A stretch of DNA of 64,000 nt. Source: Lingula anatina. Lineage: Eukaryota > Brachiopoda > Lingulata > Lingulida > Lingulidae. Positions 48,758 through 61,833 of this stretch are shown here, piece after piece. Each line of letters starts with the position of its first letter. Position 1 is the first letter of the stretch. The notes under the pieces were generated by a model, which was given only the letters and a program-made list of their open reading frames with translations, made no database searches and was not told the origin of the DNA. Made by a program: the position numbers and the translations under genes. Where the stretch lies: NCBI RefSeq assembly GCF_001039355.2, contig NW_019774069.1:1285301-1349300 (forward strand). Direction: 5' to 3'.

Positions 48758-49842
48758 TAACAACCTAGGGACATGGGCATCAAAATTTCAACATGGCGTC
48801 GATCTTGTGAGCACACTTTCCACTTAGAAAATGTATTGTATTTTGCTTTACATTCATAAAGTTTGGGAAATGTAACATTAAACACTTTCGAAGATTATCA
48901 AGAAAGAGTCAACTTAACTTCACAAATTCCGTAAAGCACGCTGCGATCCTGAATCGGCGGTTACACAGCGATGGCATGAAATCGTTTTTCGTGAATTACA
49001 CGCCGAAAGGTACTAATTTAATTAGTCTCATTTAATATTCATGTGACCGGGTTATTACGTCATCAATAGAAATATCCGCTATTTACGGAGTCCCTGGGCC
49101 GAATCTGAATGGGGAAACGAAACTAGACGCTAGCTGTGGTTTCGATGTCATGCGTGTCTGTAGGAAACGAAACAGGATTGGGTCATAACTTCTGTGATTA
49201 CATGCTCAGATGACAGGATTTTCTTTCACATTGTTGTTTTACGAAAGGCAGTGTATTTCAGGTATTTATATCCCGAAATTGAACAATTTGTATAGTTCAC
49301 GTGTATGGGAGATAATATGGGAGAAACCATAGTAATGCAAAACAAACCGTTTTCTTCCCGCATCATAATTTGGGACGAAGAGCAATTTTTGTTTTACTCT
49401 AGTGTGTGTGCCGTGAATGATCCCTGAGATGACCAAAAAATAATGACAATTCTATTCTGAGGGCTTTCTTTTTCATAATGCACGGCTGCAAAACAGACTG
49501 GTATGTCTGTGTCCCAGATTTAAGCGTTATTTTAGTGTCATTTTCAACTAAGAATTAAAAAGTTTAAAATACACAGCAATGTTTAGAAACACACAATTGT
49601 TTGTTATTATAAGATAAATCTATCCCTTTTCACATGAAAGCCCCCCCTCCCCCATTGAAATCCAACACATAGGAATATTTTGACAAATTGTCAAAGATGA
49701 TAACCCATTGTTGTTACCCGGTATCGTGGACGTGCAGATATAGATGTTCACAAAAGTAATATTATGTCTTTGAATTGTTTGAAATAGTGCCAAAAAGTAA
49801 CTGTTTCAAACAACTCAACAACATAAATTTGAAAAAAAAAAA

Positions 49843-52621
49843 TGCCGTGGCGCGGCTGATATAGCTGACACGTAGCACATAACGTGGGTCTCCCGACGGC
49901 TTATCTTGTGGCAATCCGGGTGATTCACCGCGAGTGAGTCGTCGGTGATGCCAAAACCAATGAAATAGCCTCACAGTAAACAATAATGCCTCTATAGGAG
50001 AAAGATAATGCAAACAACCATCAGCAAATGGGATTTCCTAAATTGTAATGGAGTCTAAAGCATATTAGATAGTAAATTGTGCTGTTCACGAAGCTGGTAA
50101 ACAGATATAAGTAAAAGAAATTGTTATTTGAACTACCGGTACACTGCACTACAAAAAGGTAACATTCATCTCAGATTTATTTTATTTGGCATTCGGATAT
50201 TGGACCATTCAGTTACGTGGGAGCATGACCTTAGCGCATTATCGATTACAGAAAAAAATGTTATCTGCTTTCTCAGAGCACTGAGGAGAGACTAAAACCG
50301 AACTTGCTCTTAAAAACTTAATCAACATCAACATCAACATAAAATTGGCACTTTAGACAGTAAACCATAGAATTAATGCAAAATCATTATCCATATTGTT
50401 TCTTCTTTAAACCTTGTCGAACCTCGTTTTCTGTAGTAATTGGCGTATAAGAGAGATACCCCTGTGATAGAAGGTTAGGTTCCCATTAGTTTTTATAAGT
50501 AAGCCCCTTCCTAGATTTTGTCCTAACTAACCCAACCTATGAATCTGAGGGTGGAGTCTCTGTTACACTGACCCTCACTTTCTCAGCACCGATAGCATAC
50601 ACAGTATAGCCACTACATGGTATATCAACGGGCTGTCCTTAAGATCTGATAATACAACTGACGTCTCGACATCTGACGAACATTGCACGAGTCAAAATTA
50701 ATCATCTTTCTGTATAATCGGAATAAGGTTCTAATGTTCATTGCAGTTCTTGTTGACTGATATAGTTTATAATGGAAATCTTATGAGAAACGGAAACAGA
50801 ATTAGGTGGCAAAGCGATGCAAAATAAAAAAGATAAAAACTATTTAGCGCAGAAGGAAATTAATGGCACTTTCCTTGAACCGTCAACAACTATTACGTTT
50901 ACTTTTGCTATTCCAAGGACACATTACGGGAATGCTGGAAAAGACGGGTTATTAGTGTACAAGGAAAGTCTGCCTTTATAGACCAATATGTCTGTCATGA
51001 AAGAAATCCGAGCCTGATGTACAACATTTCGGCTATTTTACATTCCATTGTTCCATTTCCAGTCGTCGGTGACAAGCCATCTCAAGCTCTTGGCCCTTTA
51101 GCATGAAACAGAAAGAGATTGACCGACTTTGCAAATTTATATATCCTTTCAAAAAGTAATAAATTGCATGTTTCCGACCGAGGTTTGTTTCGGAGCCCAA
51201 CATTGAGAAAGAAGATCTAGTATCATGTAAACCAAGGTCCTCCCTCCCTCCCCCCCCAAAAAAGGCTCAATTTAGTTTTATACCCTAGCCTACTTTGAGT
51301 TAGCCGTTTTAATATTTCTTCACAATCAATCTATATGGCTGCTTACATAGTTTTTCTTTCTTAATCTAATCCCTCAAAGCAAATTGTAATCGTTTGGACA
51401 GCGATTTTACTCTGAGTGGTGATAACAGACAATAAACATTTATTATTGAGGGACAATTATACAATATTAAAAAAAACTCTTAAAAATGTTTCAAAGTCGA
51501 CTTTGATTTTAGCCTTCCAAATGCAGCATTACAAAAGACATTTTACGGTTGCTTTTTCAAACATTTAAACAAGTGTATTTCTGCTGTTTGTATTCCTTAT
51601 AGCAAGGGCGGTTGTACTATAAATCCTCTATTGATTAAATTAACTCGCAGTCTACATCGTGCTACATATAAACATATTTCATATGTTTACATTTCATGTA
51701 TATCTGAACACAACAGCTTGATACAGAACCTAGGCAACATTCCATCTTATTTTACAAATATTCAATACTACTATCTGTAACTACAAATTATTGGAGTTCA
51801 AGAGAAATTTACTTAACTTTGGGCATATTTCATATGCAATATGCCAGACAGACAGAAACCACATAATACACCTAATGATACATCTACATGTGATATCACT
51901 TCCATCATGTCGCCAAATGAGTTCAGCTGCACACCAAAATGTCATTCACAGCAATCTGCAGGTTTCTGTGCTAAGTATGGCTTCACCATTAGTCATTTTG
52001 AGCGACGTGGCATTTGTTCCATTGGATGGTACTGAAACATCAGCCTCAACTTTAATTTATTATTGATACACCAAGAAATCCAGAAAAACAGAATCCCAGA
52101 CGATGAGGGTTAGTGATTCATTGCAGTAAAGTTGACATAATACCGCTGCTCACCAAACACATTTCACTGCGATATAATCATTTGAACACACCAGTAAATG
52201 TAAAGTATCATATGAAAAAATTGCACACATTTTTTCTTAGAAAATCGATTCAATGTCATATCAATACTCCACATCTGAGATTAGCCTGCTGTATGAAATA
52301 TGCACTGAAGTTAGGGTGAAAACATAGTTAAGATCGCACAATTATTCCTGAACTTTTAACAACAGTTTATCTGAATATCTTTGGCCAATTGGTTTTTACA
52401 GTTGTAACGCAAGACCTAAGGCAAGAATTGAAACACAACAGGGTGAATATCCGATTTCTAATAAAAAAGATAACAAGAATTACTTTATAGCACCGTGGAT
52501 GCTGTGCGCATTTAACTTGCTATTGTTAATTTCGCTCTTTTATTGTTCAACTTAGCCGTCAATACATCACTAACCTTATTGTCTTGGATTCTGTACGAGT
52601 TTTCTGATTTTCTTGGGTTTT

Positions 52622-52656
<35 letters not shown>

Positions 52657-53098
52657 ACTGCTCTCCCGTCTCTGATAAATAAGCTATATAGTAGAAAAAC
52701 AAGTCATGATATATAACTGAAAATTTGGCCTTGAGCAAGGCCGCTCTTTATTAAAAAGACATGAAAAATTTAAATGGCAGAAATATATAAATGGCAATAT
52801 TAATTTTTGTAAACAATGCTATTGTTTTGAGAATAGAGAAGGTTACTGAGCTTTACAGGAATTAGATAATTGAAACAACACTGGTTGAGCAGAGCAGAAT
52901 TTGCACGATAATATAGAATAGCATGTACAATTTTTGAAGCGAAGTACACTGCAAAAACTTATCACTTTTTATTTATTTTTCAGAATATTTACAGTAGTAC
53001 ACTATGCTTTCATATCAATTTTGTAAATGTGCCTTTATATTGATTGTTATGTAAGAGCATATCTTTTCCAAGCATTAAATTTGTCTGCATTCTTCTAG
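49843..53098. other. 5' flank or upstream intron of the ankyrin gene
   Basis: Unique AT-rich DNA. Because the next exon starts with a splice acceptor, at least part of this region should be intron, with a 5' untranslated exon somewhere upstream. I cannot place a promoter. A (GT)n tract lies at 52622-52654, and a 64-codon Cys-containing frame (51841-52035) is of unknown meaning. Confidence 0.5.
52622..52654. repeat. (GT)n microsatellite
   Basis: About 16 GT units, some 450 bases upstream of the large coding exon. Confidence 0.95.
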
Positions 53099-53120
53099 GA
53101 ATTGGAGCTGAGAAACGAAA
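53099..53120 (+). other. Splice acceptor and end of 5' UTR
   Basis: A pyrimidine-rich tract ending TCTGCATTCTTCTAG (AG at 53097-53098) gives an exon start at 53099. The 22 bases before the ATG include an in-frame TGA at 53109-53111, so translation cannot start earlier in this exon. Confidence 0.75.
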
Positions 53121-54680
53121 ATGGCCAGGCACTCTTCGGAAGACTTCAGGCGGAGTTCCTCGCCCTTGCAGTCTCTACATATGTCCCGTCGTTCTCCATC
53201 TCTGACCCCAAGGTCACCGTCCCTGTCTCCTCGATCCCCATTGCACTCCCCTTGCTCGCCTTCAAGTGCTTGTAGTGACCGTTTCCAGTGGATTTGGACA
53301 GGATGTAGGACACTGAAAGTGCCACAACAAGGTGCAAATATGTCAGCATCATCTCCATCTAACTTGCAAGTCCCCTTTATGGGACATAGTCCCAGTTTCG
53401 TGTTTACAGGCCATCCTCAGGCATGTAGGAGTAATAGCTCTGCCTCGTCCATCATGGATATGACCTATGAGGCGGATATACTAGAGCGGGCAGTCATTGA
53501 AAATGACGTTGTGACCGTTAACCATATCCTCCAGATCCATCATAGTAAATTCCCTGTAAACTTACATAGCAGTATCCTGGATAAAGCTAGCTGGGATTCT
53601 GGTAGCCACAAGGTAAGCCAGGCAAGTCAAGAAGTTGAGATACTCCTCAGAAAAAGTCAAACGTTGATTGATAACTACGACCGTGCTGAAAGTGTTATCT
53701 TTTCCGGGGACATCCCTCCTGTCTTCCGCAACGCATTGCATCTGGCCGTGAGACATTCGTCTTTGGATGTTATAAAATTACTCCTTAAATATGGCGTTGA
53801 TCCCAATGAAATAGGATTGCGCATGTCACAAGAACGCGCTGGAAGTATCTCTTTGAGTAGTCCGCGTTCCCCAGGGCGAAAGGACGTCAGGTTCTCTACA
53901 AACAAACCAGTTAGCGGAACTGAAAGTGCTACTGCTGTCACTCAAAAAGACAGTGTTTCAATAGAATATGATAATAATATAGTCGCGCAAGAACCCAATG
54001 GCTGTGAAAGTCAATTAGATGCACATCCGAATGACACAACATCGACATTTGCAAGCATTTATTCAAAAGATTGGCTATTTGGGCTCCCAGTGCTTTTTCT
54101 TGCTGTAGTGACTGGAAACGATTCCATCGTTCGACTTCTTTTAAGATATAATGCTAATCCGAATTACCAAGACGATCGTGGAAATACGCCATTGCATTTG
54201 TGTGCATGCTCGGAATTTCGCAGCACTGATTGCGCTCAGGTATTGATTGACAACGGTGCGCGGATACGCGTCTTGAACAATTACGGGGTTTCTCCCTGCC
54301 AGCTATTTCCTGAATTAGTAAATGAGCAGACGCGTGTTCTGAAAGAAGCGCTTGCTTGCTTCCAGGAATTTTACACGTCCTCTGGAGTGGGGCGCTTGGA
54401 CGCCGCTGCCGATACCTCCCACGGTATTACCAGTCACAACAGGCAATTCGGGAAACTGCTTAAACGTATCAGTACGGAAAGCAAATTGCATCGGAATAAG
54501 GACAAGAGACGCTGTGACGCCGAGGATACAAGCAGCATATTACGCGACCGAGTCTCTTCTTTTAGCTCTGTCAGAAGCATAAGGAGGAGGACCACTTCTG
54601 GAGCTACCAGCTTGTTGGAAGAGTCAGAAATTTCCCCAGTGGACATAGAGGTGACTGTGATAAGCCACGACAGTGAGAGG
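53121..54680 (+). CDS. Ankyrin-repeat protein, first coding exon
   Basis: 520 codons of a larger protein, by far the best coding region in the window. Residues 1-50 are Ser/Pro-rich with SPSLTPRSPSLSPRSP, a run of proline-directed phosphorylation-type sites. Ankyrin repeats follow: about 117-145 (ILERAVIENDVVTVNHIL), 202-233 (NALHLAVRHSSLDVIKLLL), 320-350 (PVLFLAVVTGNDSIVRLLL), 351-384 (GNTPLHLCACSEF) and a partial one to about 405. A polar insert (230-318) containing SPRSPGRKDVRFS splits the repeats. Residues 440-520 are basic and Ser-rich (RSIRRRTTSGATS). Ankyrin repeats bind partner proteins; the partner is unknown. There is no membrane segment or signal peptide, so it is likely intracellular. 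The open frame runs on to 54848, but AGG/GTAAGT at 54680/54681 is a strong donor, so I end the exon there, in phase 0. It continues at 61834. I do not recognise the orthologue. Confidence 0.88.
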
Positions 54681-55648
54681 GTAAGTGCATCCACACAGGG
54701 TCATACAAATGAAGCACTGCAACTACTTAAAATACCTAAAGATATTTTGGGATGTGTGGTGAATGTGGCAACCTTAATTCCCGTGAACAGAGAATACAAT
54801 AAAAATGACGTGCGTGAGTGTGAGTGTGAGAGAGGGCTTGAGAGATAGAAAAAAGAGAGTGAAAAGGATAACTGATAGAGAGACACTATATGTTATAAAA
54901 ATACAAATGTGTATTAAAGGATAAGAATAAGAAAAAATTAAGCCTGTTCTTAAAAAGTACAAGTATCAATTTTTCAGCCGTTTGTTTTGCAGCCTGGTAT
55001 CCAATCTATTCATCCGTTTATGACATGTGTATCAGTTGTGACAAAAACCAATACGTTCACATGTAGGTTGGTTAATGTTGGAGAATAAATAGCTCTCTAG
55101 TAAAAATCAATTACTGCTGTCGAGCACCACTTCCTCTTCGCTGCAGTTCCCATGTTGAAACTTTCCATTTCTATATGGCATCAGTTTCATATTCCTTTCC
55201 CGACAAGGTTTTGTGTGTATCTATGCCGTTTTATATACTCTCCATTCCACATTTCACGGTTATGTGACTCGTGTCGTATATTGTTGACCTTTTTGTGCAC
55301 CGACCATCCTTGTTTAGCATAATATACCGAATCATTTCGTGTTGTTAAGTGTAAACAACTTAACCCAGGCCCCGAGGGAACACCTCAGGGCAGGGAGAGA
55401 TAATTAAATAATAAGTATATTGCAGCTTATACACGAGAGACACCTGGGGACAGCGCACATTGTACACGTACAAACTGTTCGTCATACATTAATAAGTTAA
55501 GGACGGTTAACACTTAATCTGAAACTAAATGTATTACGATGCAAATAACTGACAATGAACTTTTGTTTTTGTTGGTCGTAACACAATTTCTCATTTACAT
55601 AGATAAGCTCAAGAACTTAAAAAGAGATCTTCATCGATAGCTGCTGTA

Positions 55649-55684
55649 TATGTGTGTGTGTGTGTGTGTGTGCGTGTGTGCGTG
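55649..55684. repeat. (GT)n microsatellite, interrupted
   Basis: GT repeat with GC interruptions towards its end, within the intron. Confidence 0.9.
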
Positions 55685-58600
55685 TTTCATGTCTGGCTCC
55701 CTGGTGAATTGGCAACGATAACGCCACCTGAATTATACTAACAATGTGGTTACGATGTGAAACGCGTGTAGTTGTTTCACTATGGAGATTACGTTCTGCA
55801 TAGAATACCCGAAAAGACACATTTGGAGTTTTAAACAAAAACATTTTCGTACCTGTAGCAGGCATTGTTATTTTATTGCATAGATTTCTATCCACATGCA
55901 CCGATATTGCTCTTCTTGCGGGATATTGTCTTTCTCCAGAAGGATTTGAAATATACCTTTTTGTTGGAACAGTTTAACCGGTATAACCAACATGCCGAAG
56001 ACACTGTTTCCTGTATTGTCAATGAGCGCATGTTGTTATGCATGTTTATTTAAAAACATTGCATATTATTAGTTCTAGGGAGAGAGTCAAAAGATAAACC
56101 ACAAGAAAAAACTGTATTTTGAATATGTTACTTTGAAAGGTCTGAACTAGTTTATAGATATTCCATTAGATATCGTCAATCCAAACAAAATACAGGGTCC
56201 ATTCCATGCTAACAGCTTTTAGGAACGATGATGCTTCGAAATACACGTTAACATGCCAGTGCATTGCATGTGTAGGTCTACATCTTGTACAAAAGCAGGG
56301 CGCATGGGAAACAAATGTACCGTGCTCTTAGAGTTATAAGTGCATTATAATGAACTAGAAAGTCGACACTCTCCAGAAAACTAGACCGTGATATTTCAGT
56401 TACAGTAATAAATTGCCAGCGAGAATCTTGTTAGGGAGACTGAGATCGTCTTATCTATGAATTAGTTCTATGACGATACACAGCGTTGGACTAAATTGTA
56501 CAGTTTCGTACTTAATGCGCCAGGTGGAACAGATGTTACATGGTCTGTGTGGGTGAATTTCTTAATTCAGTTCAACATAGTTCAAGAAAACGTTACAGAA
56601 AATACATTGCAAACAGCAAGGGCGAGGGCGCGAAAGAAGATCGTTATCGCCTGCTTAGTGATAGCTACTGTAACGCCTGCACGCGCCTGTCGTGAGCAAG
56701 GTGCTACTGTAGACATCCAAGCCGCTCGCTCAAGAAAACCAATAGACTATCTCACCATGAAAGGGAAAACTCGTGCTTTAAAGTTTTTTGTCGACAAAAA
56801 TACCTTTTACCACATCCACTGCCGTGTTCATGACCTGTATTGCTGCTGCGTGACGTGCTTTTTATTTGTACCATCAAACGTCATTGCTGACCTTAGCTGA
56901 ACGTTGGCTCTTAGGCAGGGGACCAATAATACAAATATTATCATACCACTATTCTTTGTTACGATCTATATCAAAATGCGTTTCCAGATATATGACAGTT
57001 AGTTGTCTTATGCGTACACCCCTTCTTCAATATTGTTCCATTTTTGTTTCCGTTTTGTTTGTTTTTGGCTCAAAATTTTCACGAAAATTGATTCCTTACT
57101 TTTAATTTGATCACCAATGTGTGTTTTACCATTTCTATTTAGTCAAAATGCTTTTCTCAGATCACTGTTGGGTTCTTTATTCGTTCTGTCCGACATTCGT
57201 CATCTCTTACCATTATGATCCAGCATGCGCCACAACATATTCCAACGATCTTTTAACAATTAATTAAGTTTTACACATGACATGTTGCAAAACAGTCGGA
57301 AAGGCTTTATCTGAAAGAGAGAAGGAGTAGAGAGAGAAGAAGTAAATCGCTCCCTTTCGCCGTAAAATTAATTTTTTATTGTTTCGCCAACTCTTTGCAT
57401 CACCCATGGTCAGGCGACCATCTTGGATGAACAGGTTATTTCCTCTTTGGTGATGAACGGCAAGCAATCTCCTTGTTTAATAGCACTACCCGGAAACCAC
57501 CTTCCGAGAATTTATCCTTGAACTATTAAAGCATGGAATGATATTATTCCCGTATAGTTATACTATTTGAACCTACCAACTTGACCAATACGTTTGAAAA
57601 TGTAATGAATATAATGAATACATTGCTATAAGAAATTCGGTTTATTTTTTAGGAAAAATATTTTGTCCAATTTGAGGAATTGAACGAAAAATTACAATTA
57701 GTTCGTAACCAATGCGTATACTCCTTCTATAAACACTTCTACTCAATGATACCTTAACAGCGTTTTCGTAGAGTATTTTTGTAATGAAGTCGTTTTTTTA
57801 TTTCACTTTCAATGGCTCCTTGCCACCTCTCCACGATAATCGCTTTACTGGTGCAATGGAGAATCTCCTCTTTTTCCGAGTGATTGAGCTAACGTGTTTT
57901 TATGCAAAACTGTATTCGAGTGAAGTGCAATGATTTTTTATTTGATGTATTGGCTATGAAGTATAGCAACGGCGCGGATGTTTTGATAACACAGCCTTGG
58001 GTTAACACCTTACAGCATGAACTGGAATAGTTTTTGTATCATATTAAATGTGTTGTATCACATTGGTTCTAACCCCAGCAACATATATGTCACAGCACTT
58101 AAATTTTATCCGATCAGTGATATGCAATGGCTTTTTTTATTGGTCCAGTAGAATATGTAGGTCACCATGTCTTGGAGTCGATGTTTGAACACTTAATCCA
58201 AACAACCAAGAATCCAATCCCGTGGCTGAATTTAGCTTCAAGGATAAACTTTACAACACCCTTTGACAGATGATGCAATCCAGTTTTTTAAAGTTCCGAC
58301 AAATCTTTGAAACCATCGGGAGTTTCTCTCTATCTTGTTGGATTATGCTTGAAAGCAAAGTGGTTCCAAATTCGAACAATATTATTTAGTCTTTGCACCA
58401 ATTTCCTTGCTTGTAAGATAAATTGATGTAGAACCTTGCTTACCTAGTGTCTAAAATACAGTACGACAACCTATTCATCAAAAACAAAAAATTATCTACT
58501 AACAGCACATTAATACTGTCTGTGTTCGAGAGACCTGTATATTGGCTGTCACTTTGTCAAAATGCCGGAAAACAGTCACACATGGCTGTCACTACGGCTA

Positions 58601-61067
58601 GACAGCAAGGCATTGTACAGAAGTAGTGGGGTGATGCAAGGCTAGAGAAGAGTTGATTTTGAACTGTGACATTTTGCTTCAGCAATGGCGTGCACATTTT
58701 AAGACATGCTAAAAGAAATTACACCTCAAACGTTCCTACATGCCTTGATGCCATTGAATATGCGATGTAACTATAGGAACTGAATTACAAACTTACAGTT
58801 CGGTTGAAGAAAACAGTAGGCGGCATTAAGGTGATCAATCAAATCCGCAATGGCGGATAATCACATTAAGTTTAGCGTTCGTTTCACCAGATGTACAGAT
58901 ATAAACCAAAGTGAAAATGCCACAAGGACGCATCGCTGTTGTATTGAAAGAAGAAAGCTATTTTCGGTGACAAAAAGATTGTTCGCAATAGGAAGTCGGG
59001 CGTAATACCGTAGCTATATCAATTGGACATAGTCTATGCCATCGGAACTATGTGCTCTTTCTTAAGTAGCAACATAGATGTAGAGCAAAAACACTGCAAA
59101 TAGGTGGAAGAGTCAGGCATAAAATGAAAGCACCGAATATGTGTGTACACCTCTATATTGCGCTATCGTCGTCACGTATACGTGTTACAATTAACTGATG
59201 GTACAAGTAGCATGCAATAGACACTTTGATCATATTTACTGTGATAACTAGACGAAAAAAGTCACTATTAAAGAAAAAGTCAGTTGAGTTTTAGAGTTTG
59301 CCGAAAAGCCAGTTACTTTATCAGCATATCCCTGCTGTTTACATTGTCTGCATTGGGGACGTACAGCATATGTTGGATGTACTGAATCCCAATTATTGCT
59401 CTTAACCCAGGGTTTCAGTGGCCTATTCATGCTACCAATCCACCTTACCAATTATTTGCAGAAAAAAAGATAATCTTTTCTTCAGTTCTTGCAATATTAA
59501 ACATAAGGGTAGATATTTTATGTCATATTTAAGGAATACATCACGTTAAAACATAAATAAAATACCACGCACTGAATCTGAGAAAAGACAAAGTTTGTCT
59601 TGTAAAATGAGTTTAAATGGTATTCAGTAGATGGGAATTATGAAGTTGATTTGGTATCGGCTACACACTTCAGGATACTGAATTTTGATGGGGGATTCTT
59701 CGACGTCACATTGCCTCATCTCAACACTCTACGAAATTTAGGGCATTCAAATAAACAGCAGTTAAAAGTGTATTTAGCTCTATGAAACCTGCATTTTGCT
59801 TCAAAATTTAACATCGTGACGAAATGAATGACGACGGACGCAACTTCCTGGCAAGCACCGTTAGGGTATATTTTGCGTGGGGGCCTGTGCGATTTTATAA
59901 TACTTTAGGGGTAGTGCTATTATGAAACGGTACCATATATTACCAATTTTTGCAGTAAAGTAGAGAGTGTTTGTTTTCTCAGGCACTGACATGAGGCCAG
60001 TATGGAGAGTTCAGAGGGTTGTCGGGGGATTTGATAAGTTATCAGTGTATTTATCCGTTGATTGTGTTAGCTACATGTACCATTTACGACATAATCAGCA
60101 TCCCCCCCCCCCTCTCTCTCTCTTCAGTAATTACATCCGAGATTCGATGAAGGACCATTACAACTGACACGATATAACCGCTCGGGTTCTTAATGCCGTG
60201 TCATTTCAATCCTGTCAATGAAGCCTTCACGTAGGCGACTTTGACTTGCCATTAATAGACGCGATACGCGCTTCCGGTAAACAGCTGTATATTTCAACGG
60301 CGCTTAAAAAAAAAACAACACTGCAAAGAAGACGATTCGAAAGTAAGAATTGGTTGGTCAGTTATGGTCAGTGTAAAGGAAAAATCCAGCAGAAGAGGAT
60401 TTATAGACTTCTGTTACCGAATTTTCTCTATAGCTTTTGATTTATACGATATTTGAATTATAGATGCTCTGTGCGAAGTACACCGTTGTAAATTTCACGT
60501 TAAGTTTAGGCATGTCAATTCATACAGGTGAGAAAAAAATATCCTGTTACTAGTACCCGGGGAGGGGGGCCAATTACACGTTCATCCGTGAAGTTATTCA
60601 ATTGTGTGGATAGAAATAAAACACTTATCGTAAAAAGTACATTAAGGGAATTCCTGTAGACATCGAAAACAACACTTAAGTGTAGGCCTACACTACGGGT
60701 TAATAGCGACAATGTTATTAGAAGCTGAAGTCCCAATGCAGCATTAAGTCCCCAGACTTAATCTAGCCAAAAGCACAATGCGCACATAGGCCTGATCACT
60801 GTCTTTATGCGATCAATGCTAAATGGATCGACATCACAGTAAACCAACCAAATAACCTGCATATAATACGGTCTGCAATACATTATGGACGACCTTTTCA
60901 ATGACAAAATGATTTTTCAATATCAGAGATATGATAAGAATATATTTTGCAGTCAAGCGTTAGGAAGCCTGTAGTTAAAGTCATTGGTTCTTTGGCATTT
61001 AAACATTTATGTCATTACAAGTTTGGATTCAAAGTTTTTAAAAATAGATTATTTCCTAAAAATGCTT

Positions 61068-61070
<3 letters not shown>

Positions 61071-61117
<47 letters not shown>
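61071..61117. repeat. Compound (CT)n(CA)n microsatellite
   Basis: About 16 CT units pass straight into about 7 CA units, within the intron. Confidence 0.95.
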
Positions 61118-61184
61118 AGACAAAAAAGGCAGTGATTAGTTTCCCTCAACTGTGATATATATGATATATTATATATTTTGGATT

Positions 61185-61251
61185 CTGTGCTTGCCATCAG
61201 GCCACGTGAACCTTCTTAGATGACAAAACCTCCATAATAATGTCTTAAGAG

Positions 61252-61253
<2 letters not shown>
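61185..61253. mobile_element. Diverged relative of the TTAA element
   Basis: The stretch with GTGCTTGCC, GCCACGTGAACC and GTCTTAAGAGATTA resembles 42184-42255 (GAGCTTGTC, ACCACGTGACC, CTCTTAAGAGATT) in order and spacing. The following (AT)n tract begins where the palindrome of the TTAA element would fold back. Ends are not identified. Confidence 0.4.

Positions 61254-61309
<56 letters not shown>
61254..61309. repeat. (AT)n microsatellite
   Basis: About 27 AT units, immediately after the TTAA-element-like segment. Confidence 0.95.
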
Positions 61310-61311
<2 letters not shown>

Positions 61312-61833
61312 AAAACTTTAATAATTAGGTTTTTAAGCTTAGTCTTACTGCCAATGTTTTATGTTTTATTTCTCAACATTTTTTTTTAATTTTGGGATAA
61401 ATCAACTTTTCAGAAGAAAGTTCAATTGTATTTATTACGACATAGGCCTACTCGGCAACACAGTTTCTACTGAGGTGGAAACGCAAACAGACGTCTTTCA
61501 TTTTTTTTTAGGATATTTGTAAAAGATGGGCGCCGTTTGAAGATAGGCCTGTAGTTTTAAGTTATATTTTTCTGTTTTAAACGATATGTGCATAAAATTT
61601 AAGTCTGTATTCATGAATGCTATAACTCTACAACGACCAAAAATGTAGGCCTAAACCTGTTTTTCCAACTCTTATTCTTTCGCAAGGACACATTTTACTC
61701 ACATTTTTTCGTTGTGTGGCCTACGTTATTGCTTGTATTGTATGCTTATAATCTTAATTTTTGTGACAAACTGTACCTTTATACCCCAAGAAACTGGAAA
61801 AATTAAATAATTTTTGAAAATTGATGCTTTCAG

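Larger units (their letters stand above)
45865..49842. repeat. ~4 kb duplicated block, copy B
   Basis: Direct copy of 40071-45863 without the Tc1 element. It is shortened by about 1.1 kb at 46945, lengthened by about 380 bp (47185-47562), and carries a 608 bp inverted-repeat element (48150-48757) absent from copy A. The block ends at the same A run as copy A and is followed by unrelated sequence. Confidence 0.9.
54681..61833 (+). other. Intron of the ankyrin gene
   Basis: A 7.15 kb intron from donor GTAAGT (54681) to acceptor TTGATGCTTTCAG (AG at 61832-61833). It holds microsatellites near 55649, 61071 and 61254. It also contains open frames up to 134 codons (56496-56900) with no recognisable protein, and a relative of the TTAA element near 61185-61253. 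I see no further conserved exon, though a short one could be missed. Confidence 0.65.

Noticed and set aside
54681-54848. C-terminal 55 codons of the ankyrin open frame
   Set aside because: They follow a strong GTAAGT donor, and the sequence turns into simple GTGAGTGTGAG repeat. They are almost certainly intron read-through.
56496-56900. 134-codon frame in the ankyrin intron
   Set aside because: No recognisable domain, no clear splice sites around it, and composition like the rest of the intron.
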